The position numbers and the translations under genes are program-made. Under the pieces are notes generated by a model. It had not been told where the DNA came from. It made no database searches and saw only the letters and a program-made list of their open reading frames with translations. DNA of 7,419 nucleotides from RECH01 sp964431105 (GTDB taxonomy: Bacteria > Cyanobacteriota > Cyanobacteriia > RECH01), in the NCBI GenBank assembly GCA_964431105.1, contig CAYSIR010000207.1, positions 1-7,419 on the forward strand, in the 5' to 3' direction. Below are positions 1-5,665 of this stretch, piece by piece (positions within the stretch are counted from its first letter, which is position 1; each line of letters begins with the position of its first letter).

Positions 1-160
1 GAGAAGGGGGTGGGGGATGAGGGCAATGCAGGATTTGCAAATATGACATGCTCCCCTTCAAAGTCCCTCTCCCAAGCTTGGGAGAGGAATTTAGGGTGAG
101 GGCGATCGCGTCACATACCTTTCACGAAACTGGGATGCACCCTAACAGACTTGCAAAAGT
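1..160. repeat. Composite of cyanobacterial intergenic repeats
   Basis: This stretch has no credible gene and is built of motifs I recognise as typical intergenic repeats of filamentous cyanobacteria. A G-rich segment (1-24) is followed by a 10-base palindrome ATTTGCAAAT (33-42). Next comes a perfect 22-base palindrome (66-87, half-site CCTCTCCCAAG), then TTTAGGGTGAGGG and a HIP1 octamer at 102-109. The phrase TGGGATGCACCC follows near 132. The palindromes are seen directly. Assignment to a repeat family rests on remembered motifs and was not searched. The palindrome could fold in RNA, or be a remnant of a small non-autonomous element. Confidence 0.6.
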
Positions 161-242
161 GGCCTGCGCCCATCAGTTCTGTTCTGCTAACCCTTTCTGC
201 CAGACATTGGCAACATTGCAGACCCCGTGGACTCTGCAAGCA

Positions 243-269
243 CTGTGCGGACTATGCGGACTGTGCGGA
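243..269. repeat. Three tandem 9-base units
   Basis: The units are CTGTGCGGA (243-251), CTATGCGGA (252-260) and CTGTGCGGA (261-269). The middle copy differs by one base. The array lies in non-coding sequence about 300 bases before the nearest gene. Its function is unknown. It may simply be a slippage-prone short repeat. Confidence 0.8.
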
Positions 270-450
270 TACAGAGCAATGCTCTTGAGCAATGGTCTAT
301 CGTCCCAATCGCCAATACAGCAGCGTTTGAACAAAATCATCTGACATCGTCTGCCCTAACGCTAACAAATGCTACTAGCCTCTCTCCATTTTCGACAACG
401 ATTTCTATCGCAACAATAAATCTTTAGAATTTGAGAGTCGGCTTCATCGC

Positions 451-474
451 TGCAATCGGTTTTGCAATCGGTTT
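451..474. repeat. Exact 12-base tandem duplication
   Basis: TGCAATCGGTTT occurs twice head to tail, at 451-462 and 463-474, with no mismatch. It lies about 95 bases before the peroxiredoxin start codon. Adjacent identical copies could be a regulator's half-sites or a recent slippage duplication. Nothing in the sequence decides between these. Confidence 0.8.
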
Positions 475-567
475 GAGGCAAGCCCGTTTCTATCACTGCT
501 TTACCGCTCTTCCACCGTTCTGCTTCACGATGTAAACTTATATGAAGTTGCGTTTTAAGGATCATCT

Positions 568-1152
568 ATGTCCGCTTTTGTGTTGCCCTCAGTTCGTTCG
601 ATTTGGCGATCGCTCCTGAATGGAATACTGGCGATCGCTATTCTGGTTGGGGTTGGGTTGGGCTGGTCGTCGGATGCCGCTGCTTTGGGGGGGGCACAAC
701 CTGCCCTCAATCAGCTTGCGCCATCGTTCACCCTGCCTGCTACGACTGGAGAAGGAACCGTGTCGCTGGATGACTATCGCGGTCAGTGGGTGGTGGTTTA
801 TTTCTATCCTCAAGACTTTACGCCGGGCTGCACCCTTGAAGCGCGGCGCTTTCAGCAAGATCTACCGAAGTACCTCGATCGCAATACCCAAATTTTGGGT
901 GTCAGCGTGGATGATGTCGATTCCCATGCTGAGTTTTGCGATTCTGAGGGATTAACATTTCCGCTGCTAGCGGATGTAACGGGAGATGTGAGCAAAGCGT
1001 ATGGGTCTTGGCTGGGTTACTCATCGCTGCGCCACACGTATTTGATTGACCCGGATGGCATGATGCGCGATCGCTTCTTGGGAGTGCGTCCGGCTACCCA
1101 CAGCGCAGAAGTGCTAGCTCGGCTGGATGAATTGCAAAGAACCGCTTCTTAA
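568..1152 (+). CDS. Peroxiredoxin, PrxQ/BCP type, exported or membrane-anchored
   Basis: This 194-residue thiol peroxidase should reduce hydrogen peroxide and organic peroxides using thioredoxin-like donors. Residues 1-16 are basic, 17-32 are hydrophobic and 34-40 are small residues (DAAAL). This is a signal peptide or N-terminal anchor, pointing to the periplasm or thylakoid lumen. The AhpC/TSA fold spans about 46-190. The peroxidatic cysteine is Cys88 in the TPGCT motif, with Thr85 and a conserved Arg at 156 (LRHTYLID). The Cys five residues after the peroxidatic one, present in E. coli BCP, is Arg93 here. The only other Cys is Cys124, 36 residues on, which matches the spacing of PrxQ forms that resolve through helix alpha-3. 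The start is supported by AAGGA at 557-561, six bases upstream. It appears monocistronic and faces the DUF2949 gene. The family is secure; the location is inferred. Confidence 0.93.
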   Translation: MSAFVLPSVRSIWRSLLNGILAIAILVGVGLGWSSDAAALGGAQPALNQLAPSFTLPATTGEGTVSLDDYRGQWVVVYFYPQDFTPGCTLEARRFQQDLPKYLDRNTQILGVSVDDVDSHAEFCDSEGLTFPLLADVTGDVSKAYGSWLGYSSLRHTYLIDPDGMMRDRFLGVRPATHSAEVLARLDELQRTAS

Positions 1153-1164
1153 TGTCAGATGCTT

Positions 1165-1179
1165 CTGATGACTCATCAG
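1165..1179. repeat. 15-base palindrome after the peroxiredoxin gene
   Basis: CTGATGA and TCATCAG flank a single central C, 12 bases after the peroxiredoxin stop codon. As RNA it could form a 6-bp stem with a 3-base loop. It is followed on the + strand by an A-run rather than a T-run, so it is not a classic intrinsic terminator for the upstream gene. It could be an mRNA 3'-end stabiliser or a protein-binding site. Confidence 0.5.
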
Positions 1180-1195
1180 TAAAAACGGCAAGTTG

Positions 1196-1206
1196 CCCCT
1201 CAGGGG
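1196..1206. repeat. Short GC-rich palindrome
   Basis: CCCCT and AGGGG flank one C, the second of three palindromes in the convergent gap between the peroxiredoxin and DUF2949 genes. No T-run follows on either strand. Its role is unknown, and it may contribute to transcript 3'-end structure. Confidence 0.4.
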
Positions 1207-1272
1207 TAAGGATGTTTGATGATCTGGATACAGCCCCCATTGCAAAAAATCTTTTCACTGCTAAACATCAGA

Positions 1273-1302
1273 AAGCCGCACCGTTGGATAACAGTGCGGC
1301 TT
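1273..1302. terminator. Probable bidirectional terminator hairpin
   Basis: The arms AAGCCGCAC (1273-1281) and GTGCGGCTT (1294-1302) are perfectly complementary over 9 bp. After one C/A mismatch the stem extends by GTT/AAC to a GGAT loop. It sits between two converging genes, where a shared terminator is expected. The trailing tracts are weak on both strands: TTCTT on + (with the arm's own TT) and TTTCTG on -. Termination is therefore plausible but not certain. The stem itself is certain. Confidence 0.6.
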
Positions 1303-1400
1303 CTTAGCAACGTTTCTAAACGATGCAGATGGCAGTGATGAAGTTCAGCATAATCAATCGCACCCTTGGCAGGCGAGAGTATCAACTTTCTAGGACGCGG

Positions 1401-1595
1401 CTAGGCAGTTTCCATCCAATCAAAAATCTTGTCGAGCTGCTCTAGCGTAATCAGCCCGTACTGCCACAAGACCATCGGTAGTGGATCGGTCTTGCGGGCG
1501 TAATGCCGCAGAGCAACAGCGATCGCATCTTCTGAAACCGCTAAGTCATCCACTAAAAAGTTAATCAAGTTTGAATTTCTATCGAGACTGTCCAT
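1401..1595 (-). CDS. DUF2949 family small protein
   Basis: This 64-residue protein resembles DUF2949, a family of about 60-70 residues found mainly in cyanobacteria with no established function. The N-terminal half (8-31) is helical, with a pattern like IxFLxDDLAVSEDAIAVALR. The diagnostic core is PLPMVLWQYGLITLEQL (about 38-54), followed by DKIFDWME near the end. Length matches the family. There is no signal peptide or membrane segment, so it is likely cytosolic. The start ATG (1593-1595) has only a weak ribosome site (AGGG, about four bases away). It has its own transcription unit and converges on the peroxiredoxin gene. The assignment is from recognition of the C-terminal motif and was not searched. 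Confidence 0.85.
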   Translation of the reverse strand: MDSLDRNSNLINFLVDDLAVSEDAIAVALRHYARKTDPLPMVLWQYGLITLEQLDKIFDWMETA

Positions 1596-2098
1596 GTACC
1601 CTGCTGCCTGCTGTCGCTATCGTTTAATCTAACAAATGTTTTTAAGTTTTGTAACGCAATCTCAGTTTTGGTTGAAAAGAATTATACGGGTTGAGGTTGC
1701 ATTTTGGCTCGTGCCGAATGATTGCGATTTGTGTTGTTTGGCTCAATGAGCGCGGTGCGATCGCCAGTTATCAATGCCAAAATAACGCCTAGGGCGATCG
1801 GCTAATGGCTCTGCTAATGCACCGTTACGAGTATTTTCCAAGGAACAGCGATCGCCATCCTGAACCCCCAAGTCAGCCCGATCGCTGCTTAATTAAAATC
1901 TCAATCGGGGACAGCATTACACGAAATCACGGTTAGCTGTGAATAATCTGTCCTGAGTTATACGGTACTGGACTGAGCCATTCCTGAGAAACTGGCGATC
2001 GCTTTCTGAGAAATCCGATGTGCCCATTGCCGCTTGACGAAGACGGCAGGATGTCAGACGATGCGATCGCTTAGCGCTAATAGACAGTTGGAACGGCT
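1596..2098. other. Non-coding, HIP1-rich intergenic region
   Basis: About 500 bases separate the divergent DUF2949 and oxidoreductase genes. I found no open frame with family resemblance and no tRNA-like structure. Several GCGATCGC octamers or near-matches occur, for example around 1757, 1848 and 1996. One of them sits between two direct copies of CTGAGAAA (near 1984 and 2006). The region must hold promoters for both flanking genes, but only the -10 candidate for the minus-strand gene stands out. Confidence 0.5.
1681..1686 (-). promoter_or_regulatory. Possible -10 element for the DUF2949 gene
   Basis: The minus strand reads TATAAT here, a perfect -10 consensus 85 bases upstream of the DUF2949 start codon. 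No good TTGACA-like box lies 16-18 bases further upstream. It would be a -10-dominated or activator-dependent promoter with a leader of about 80 bases. Chance occurrence is possible. Confidence 0.35.
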
Positions 2099-3205
2099 AT
2101 GGCACAACAAGAGTACGGCATTGGTATCGTTGGAACCGGATTTGGGAAAAAAATTCATATTCCTGGCTATCAAGCCCACCATCGTACCCGACTCGCGGCG
2201 GTGTATCATCGCGATCGCGCCAAAGCTGAAGCGATCGCCGCCCAGCATGATATTCCCCACGTCTTCACCTCGGTTGACGAATTAGTGCAATGTCCCGCCG
2301 TGGATGCAGTTAGTATTTCTACACCGCCCTTTTTGCATTACGACATGGGCAAAACGGTAATCAATGCCGGGAAGCCGCTGATGCTGGAAAAACCTACGAC
2401 ACTTAAAGCTGCTGAAGCCTATGAACTGTTCGCCCTCGCGACCCAGAAAAATGTAGTCGTGGGCATGGACTTTGAATTTCGGTTTGTGCCGACTTGGCTG
2501 CGGTTTGCCGAACTGCTGAATGAAGGCTTCGTCGGTCAAAAACGCTTCATCAATATAGATTGGCTGGTGCAGGGTCGAGCCGACCCCAATCGAGCTTGGA
2601 ACTGGTATGCTCAGCGCGACTTGGGCGGCGGGGCGCTAGGGGCGATCGGTTCCCATGTGTTTGACTATGTGTCTTGGTTGTTTGGGCCGGTGACGCGGCT
2701 CTGTGGCTGTTTGAGTACCGCGATCGCCACTCGTCCTGACCCAGTGACAGGCGCACCAAAGCCGGTAGATGCCGATGATACCTGCCGCATTTTCCTAGAT
2801 TTAACCGACGGTACGCCCTGCCAAGTGTCGCTGAGTGCGGCCACCTATTGCGGTCGCGGGCATTTTGTAGAAGTCTATGGCGATCGCGGCACACTGGTCT
2901 TGGGCAGTGATAATCAAAGCGACTATGTGCATGGCTTTAAGCTGTGGATGAGTGAAGGTGGCGCACCCTTGCAAGAGGTTGAAATTCCCGATCGCCTGCA
3001 ATTTCCCAAAACCTATGCTGATGGCCGCCTCGCACCGTTCATCCGTGTGGTGGATCACTGGGTGAACTGCATCGATCGAGGACAGCCTACCGCGCCCTCC
3101 CTCAAAGAGGGGATGTACTCGCAACTGCTTATGGATCTGACCCATCAGTCTCATTTGGAGCGCCGCTGGGTGGATGTGCCGGTGAACGCTGACCTCCGCG
3201 CCTAG
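2099..3205 (+). CDS. Gfo/Idh/MocA family oxidoreductase
   Basis: This 368-residue protein is of usual length for NAD(P)-dependent sugar or inositol dehydrogenase-like enzymes. The N-terminal Rossmann domain (about 5-125) starts with GIVGTGFG (9-16), which binds the dinucleotide. The EKP motif at 97-99 includes the conserved Lys98. The C-terminal alpha/beta domain (about 130-350) contains GGGALGAIGSHVFDY (176-190), with His186 and Asp189 at the usual catalytic segment. The Asp often seen a few residues before that His is Ala182 here, so the chemistry may differ from the classical members. No signal peptide is seen, so it is cytosolic. The start ATG is preceded by GGAA (2090-2093), five bases away. 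The substrate cannot be told from sequence. It lies 141 bases before larC on the same strand, with a large palindrome between, so co-transcription is doubtful. Confidence 0.93.
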   Translation: MAQQEYGIGIVGTGFGKKIHIPGYQAHHRTRLAAVYHRDRAKAEAIAAQHDIPHVFTSVDELVQCPAVDAVSISTPPFLHYDMGKTVINAGKPLMLEKPTTLKAAEAYELFALATQKNVVVGMDFEFRFVPTWLRFAELLNEGFVGQKRFINIDWLVQGRADPNRAWNWYAQRDLGGGALGAIGSHVFDYVSWLFGPVTRLCGCLSTAIATRPDPVTGAPKPVDADDTCRIFLDLTDGTPCQVSLSAATYCGRGHFVEVYGDRGTLVLGSDNQSDYVHGFKLWMSEGGAPLQEVEIPDRLQFPKTYADGRLAPFIRVVDHWVNCIDRGQPTAPSLKEGMYSQLLMDLTHQSHLERRWVDVPVNADLRA

Positions 3206-3304
3206 TCAATCATCGGGTAATGGTATTCATGTCAGGATTTGGGGTGGTGTGGGCGACGCCCACACCACCCCAAATCCTGACCAATAAAGGACTATCAATC
3301 ATCG
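3206..3304. repeat. 10-base direct repeats flanking a palindromic segment
   Basis: TCAATCATCG occurs at 3206-3215 and again at 3295-3304, with the 51-base palindrome between them. The preceding bases also resemble each other (CTAG versus CTA). The arrangement is like a target duplication around a small inserted palindromic element, though the copies are not immediately adjacent to the palindrome ends. Insertion is an inference. The repeat itself is exact. Confidence 0.55.
3231..3281. repeat. 51-base palindrome with 25-base perfect arms
   Basis: Bases 3231-3255 and 3257-3281 are exact reverse complements around a single A at 3256. Each arm begins or ends with the GTCAGGATTT/AAATCCTGAC motif, and the GC-rich core is GGGCGACGCCC. 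As RNA it folds to a 24-bp stem with a 3-base GAC loop. Further pairing TATT/AATA (3224-3227 with 3283-3286) follows a small internal loop. No T-run follows on either strand, so it is not a classic intrinsic terminator, although it could stop or stabilise transcripts from the upstream oxidoreductase gene. Such GC-rich perfect hairpins recur in some cyanobacterial genomes as dispersed repeats. Whether this one does was not tested. Confidence 0.9.
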
Positions 3305-3346
3305 TAGGATAGAGTTGTACCTATCTGGCAAGGATTGCAGCGATTG

Positions 3347-4741
3347 ATGAAGGCGGCGTATCTTGATTGCCCGACCGGCATTTCCGGCGATATGTGTTTG
3401 GGCGCGCTGGTTGATGCAGGCGTACCGCTCGATTATCTAACCGATCAGTTTCAACAATTGGGCATTGGGAATGAATGCCAATTGCGCGCCGAAGAGGTGA
3501 CCCATAACGGACAGCGTGCAACCAAGGTTCATGTTGATTTGCTCAAGGATTCGCAGGTTCGCGATCATCGCCATGATCATCGCCATGATCATCGCCACGA
3601 TTATTCCCATGACCATCCCCACAACCATCCCCATAACCATCCCCACAATGATTTCCATGGTCATACCCATACCCGAAACTTGACGCATATTGAAACACTG
3701 ATCCAATCGGCAAACCTGCCCGATCGCCCGGTGCAGTGGAGTCTCGATATTTTTCGGCAGTTGGCTAAGGCCGAGGGCGCAGTGCATGGCATTTCGCCGG
3801 AACAGGTGCATTTTCATGAAGTAGGCGCAACGGACGCGATCGCCGACATTGTGGGAACCTGCCTCGGATTAGACTGGCTGGGGATTGACCAACTGTATTG
3901 CTCGGCGCTGCCAACGGGCGGCGGCACGGTATGGGCCGCTCACGGATGTATCCCGATTCCGGCTCCGGCTGTCCTGAAACTGTGGGAACTGCGCCAAGTG
4001 CCAATTTTTCACAACGGTATCGATCGCGAACTCGTCACCCCTACCGGAGCCGCGATCGCCACCACCCTCGCCGTTGACTTTGGTGCGCCCCCTGCTATGA
4101 CCCTGAAGCAAATTGGACTGGGTGCAGGCGGGCGATCGCTCCCGATTCCCAATATTTTGCGTCTGTGGATTGGCGACACAACCGGGCAACTGCCCCATCA
4201 CGCGCACCAGGCCGAACCTCGCCATTCTCATCAACCTAAACCATCGGATCAGCTAGAAGCGATCGCTGTTTTGGAAACCCAAATTGATGATGTGAGTCCA
4301 CAGGCGATCGGCTATGTGTTTGATGGCTTATTCGCCGCTGGTGCATTGGATGTATTTACCCAACCCGTCGGCATGAAAAAGTCGCGCCCTGGTATTTTAC
4401 TCACGGTCATTTGCAAGGGCGATCGCATCACCGACTGCGAAAATATCTTATTTCGAGAAACGACAACTATTGGCATCCGGCGATCGCACCAACAGCGACG
4501 GGCACTCTCACGGGAATTCTATACCGTTCACCTCGACGGGCAACCCATCCGCATCAAACTCGCCCGTGATGAGCAGGGTAATATCCTGAATGTTCAGCCG
4601 GAATATGAAGATTGTGTGGCGATCGCGCGATCGACCGGGCAGCCGTGGCGGGAGGTGCATGAGCAAGCTAAGATACTGTGGCGAACTCACACACAAGTAG
4701 TAGATGAGTTAGGATGCATCAGTCATCGCATTAAGTTTTAA
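3347..4741 (+). CDS. larC: LarC, nickel-insertion enzyme of the nickel-pincer cofactor
   Basis: LarC inserts nickel, in a CTP-dependent reaction, into the pyridinium bis-thiocarboxylate mononucleotide made by LarB and LarE, giving the cofactor of LarA-type racemases. Visible motifs in this 464-residue protein are DCPTGISGDM (7-16), QVHFHEVGATDAIADIVG (153-170), GGGTVWAAHG (191-200), ELVTPTGAA (228-236), ETQIDDVSPQ (310-319) and PVGMKKSRPG (340-349). Residues 73-108 are nine [DNG]xxH tetrapeptides, mostly HxH, encoded by a 12-base repeat and probably binding nickel. A second His cluster lies at 284-295, at the junction of the LarC1-like and LarC2-like halves. In Lactobacillus plantarum these halves are linked by a frameshift; here they are one frame. 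I chose ATG 3347 because the protein then begins MKAAYLDC, as in the family. The upstream in-frame TTG (3335) abuts the AAGGA at 3330-3334. No larA, larB or larE is visible nearby. Confidence 0.92.
   Translation: MKAAYLDCPTGISGDMCLGALVDAGVPLDYLTDQFQQLGIGNECQLRAEEVTHNGQRATKVHVDLLKDSQVRDHRHDHRHDHRHDYSHDHPHNHPHNHPHNDFHGHTHTRNLTHIETLIQSANLPDRPVQWSLDIFRQLAKAEGAVHGISPEQVHFHEVGATDAIADIVGTCLGLDWLGIDQLYCSALPTGGGTVWAAHGCIPIPAPAVLKLWELRQVPIFHNGIDRELVTPTGAAIATTLAVDFGAPPAMTLKQIGLGAGGRSLPIPNILRLWIGDTTGQLPHHAHQAEPRHSHQPKPSDQLEAIAVLETQIDDVSPQAIGYVFDGLFAAGALDVFTQPVGMKKSRPGILLTVICKGDRITDCENILFRETTTIGIRRSHQQRRALSREFYTVHLDGQPIRIKLARDEQGNILNVQPEYEDCVAIARSTGQPWREVHEQAKILWRTHTQVVDELGCISHRIKF
3563..3670 (+). repeat. 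Nine in-frame 12-base repeats coding for His tetrapeptides
   Basis: Nine consecutive 12-base units lie in frame within larC. The first two are identical (GATCATCGCCAT), the third differs at the last base, and units 5-7 share an ACCATCCCCA core. They encode DHRH x3, DYSH, DHPH, NHPH x2, NDFH and GHTH. Near-identical units at the 5' side and diverged units at the 3' side suggest growth by replication slippage, with the older copies decaying while His at the fourth position is kept. Copy number is probably variable between strains. Confidence 0.9.
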
Positions 4742-4844
4742 TTAAGTGTTGCTCTCCCTAGTGTCGCTTGGGGCACAATAAAAAAAAATATTGACCCTTT
4801 CTGTTCCTTAATGTCGAAGTTCGATCACAGTATTAGATTGTCAA

Positions 4845-4861
4845 TGCTTCATCTAGAAGCA
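4845..4861 (+). promoter_or_regulatory. Hairpin abutting a ribosome binding site
   Basis: TGCTTC (4845-4850) and GAAGCA (4856-4861) form a 6-bp stem with an ATCTA loop. The last stem base is the first A of the AAGGGG ribosome binding site (4861-4866) of the gene starting at 4875. It could modulate translation by position, but a stem this short may be incidental. Confidence 0.3.
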
Positions 4862-4874
4862 AGGGGATTGTTTA

Positions 4875-5345
4875 ATGTCAGCAGAGTCATTCGCAGCAAA
4901 ATTGGTTACAGACCTGTTAAAAGCATTGCCAACCATGATTAAAGATCTAAAAGACCTGGTAGACCAAGAACAAAACGGATCAGGCGAAAACAGCGGCGAT
5001 GGACGTGAAACGATGCCTGATGACATTACTGGAGCGTATGTTTTCTTTACTCGGTATTGCAGTGAAGTTGATATCTGGCCCGCCAGTCCATCCGATGTGA
5101 AGTGGGCTACTCCTATGTTGGTTTTTAGTGATGGGTGGACAGTTAAGCGCTGGGTTAATCCGATGGGGGCAAAACATCTGTTTATTGTCAGCCCAAAACA
5201 GAAAGTTTATGCTTCAACCTGGGCATGGGGCCCTGTTAAGCACAAGGTTGATCTACTTGAACAATCCCTTCTTCAACACTTTTCACCAGAAGTTTCAATT
5301 CCAGACATTCCAAAACCAGTATCTAAATCGACAACTAAGTCTAGG
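4875..5345 (+). CDS. Hypothetical protein, cut by assembly gap
   Basis: I do not recognise this protein. 157 residues are visible before the gap. Residues 5-31 form an amphipathic helix rich in Leu, Lys and Asp. Residues 32-50 are a Gly/Asn/Glu/Ser-rich linker. Residues 51-136 look like a compact globular domain rich in aromatics (FFTRYC, DIWPAS, DGWTVKRWVNP, STWAWGP). From 138 on it is a Pro/Ser/Thr/Lys linker ending at the N run, which suggests that a further domain or tail is missing. The start is well supported by AAGGGG (4861-4866), eight bases upstream. There is no signal peptide or transmembrane segment. Reading through the 100 N gives a stop at 5451-5453, but the frame there is arbitrary because the gap length is not real. 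HIP1 octamers are absent. Confidence 0.75.
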
Positions 5346-5445
5346 NNNNNNNNNNNNNNNNNNNNNNNNNNNNNNNNNNNNNNNNNNNNNNNNNNNNNNN
5401 NNNNNNNNNNNNNNNNNNNNNNNNNNNNNNNNNNNNNNNNNNNNN
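5346..5445. other. Assembly gap of 100 N
   Basis: Exactly 100 unknown bases, the conventional placeholder for a scaffold join of unknown size. It removes the 3' end of the gene starting at 4875 and possibly other genes. Repeats are a common cause of such breaks. Confidence 0.97.
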
Positions 5446-5665
5446 AAAAGTAGGTGACATTAGTGTAACAGTAACGAGATAAACAAAGTGTAGAGTACTT
5501 GCTTGAGCAGCTTGGCAAGATGGATTGCTGCCTACAAGCTAGAGGTTTTAGAACAACACAGTAATGGTGTCTAGCGTGGCAGCAGTCTCAACAGCCTCAT
5601 ACTTTTGCTGCATCATTGTGATGCATCGGCAATATTTTCGGGGTAATCCTGACTCTGGTGTTTGG
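5446..5665. other. Post-gap non-coding stretch
   Basis: I see no supported gene between the gap and the nucleotidyltransferase stop codon. A hairpin with 7-bp arms TGCATCA/TGATGCA and a TTG loop lies at 5609-5625, about 40 bases beyond the minus-strand gene end. It could mark its transcript end, but no clear T-run follows. Short open frames on both strands lack family resemblance. Confidence 0.4.

Larger units (their letters stand above)
161..567. other. Non-coding region upstream of the peroxiredoxin gene
   Basis: I see no convincing gene here. The short open frames on either strand lack ribosome binding sites and recognisable composition. Two local tandem repeats occur: three near-identical 9-base units (243-269) and two exact 12-base units (451-474). 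The second lies about 95 bases before the peroxiredoxin start and may fall within its promoter region. No confident -35/-10 pair was found. An AT-rich stretch at about 533-545 could hold a -10 element, but this is a guess. Confidence 0.5.

Noticed and set aside
48..344. Open frame of 98 codons on the + strand in the leading repeat region
   Set aside because: It runs through palindromic intergenic repeats and a 9-base tandem repeat, has no ribosome binding site and shows no family resemblance.
362..565. Open frame of 67 codons on the - strand
   Set aside because: It lies in the peroxiredoxin upstream region, crosses the 12-base duplication and has an unremarkable, Cys-rich translated composition.
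1200..1385. Open frame of 61 codons on the - strand between the convergent genes
   Set aside because: It contains the terminator-like hairpin and part of another palindrome, with no recognisable motif.
3335..3346. TTG at 3335 as the larC start
   Set aside because: It would abut the AAGGA element with no spacer. ATG 3347 gives the conserved LarC N-terminus.
3563..3670. Regular 12-base repeats considered as a CRISPR-like array
   Set aside because: The units are contiguous without spacers, in frame within larC and encode a His-rich peptide.
3437..3817. Minus-strand open frame of 126 codons with Met/Ile/Gly repeats
   Set aside because: It is the antisense shadow of the His-coding repeat within larC.
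4757..4790. Possible larC terminator (GTGTC/GGCAC stem)
   Set aside because: The stem is short with a G-U pair and is followed by an A-run, not a T-run, on the coding strand.
5273..5518. Minus-strand open frame across the gap as a possible HEPN partner
   Set aside because: The frame exists only because N bases carry no stops, and the readable ends have no HEPN/DUF86 features.
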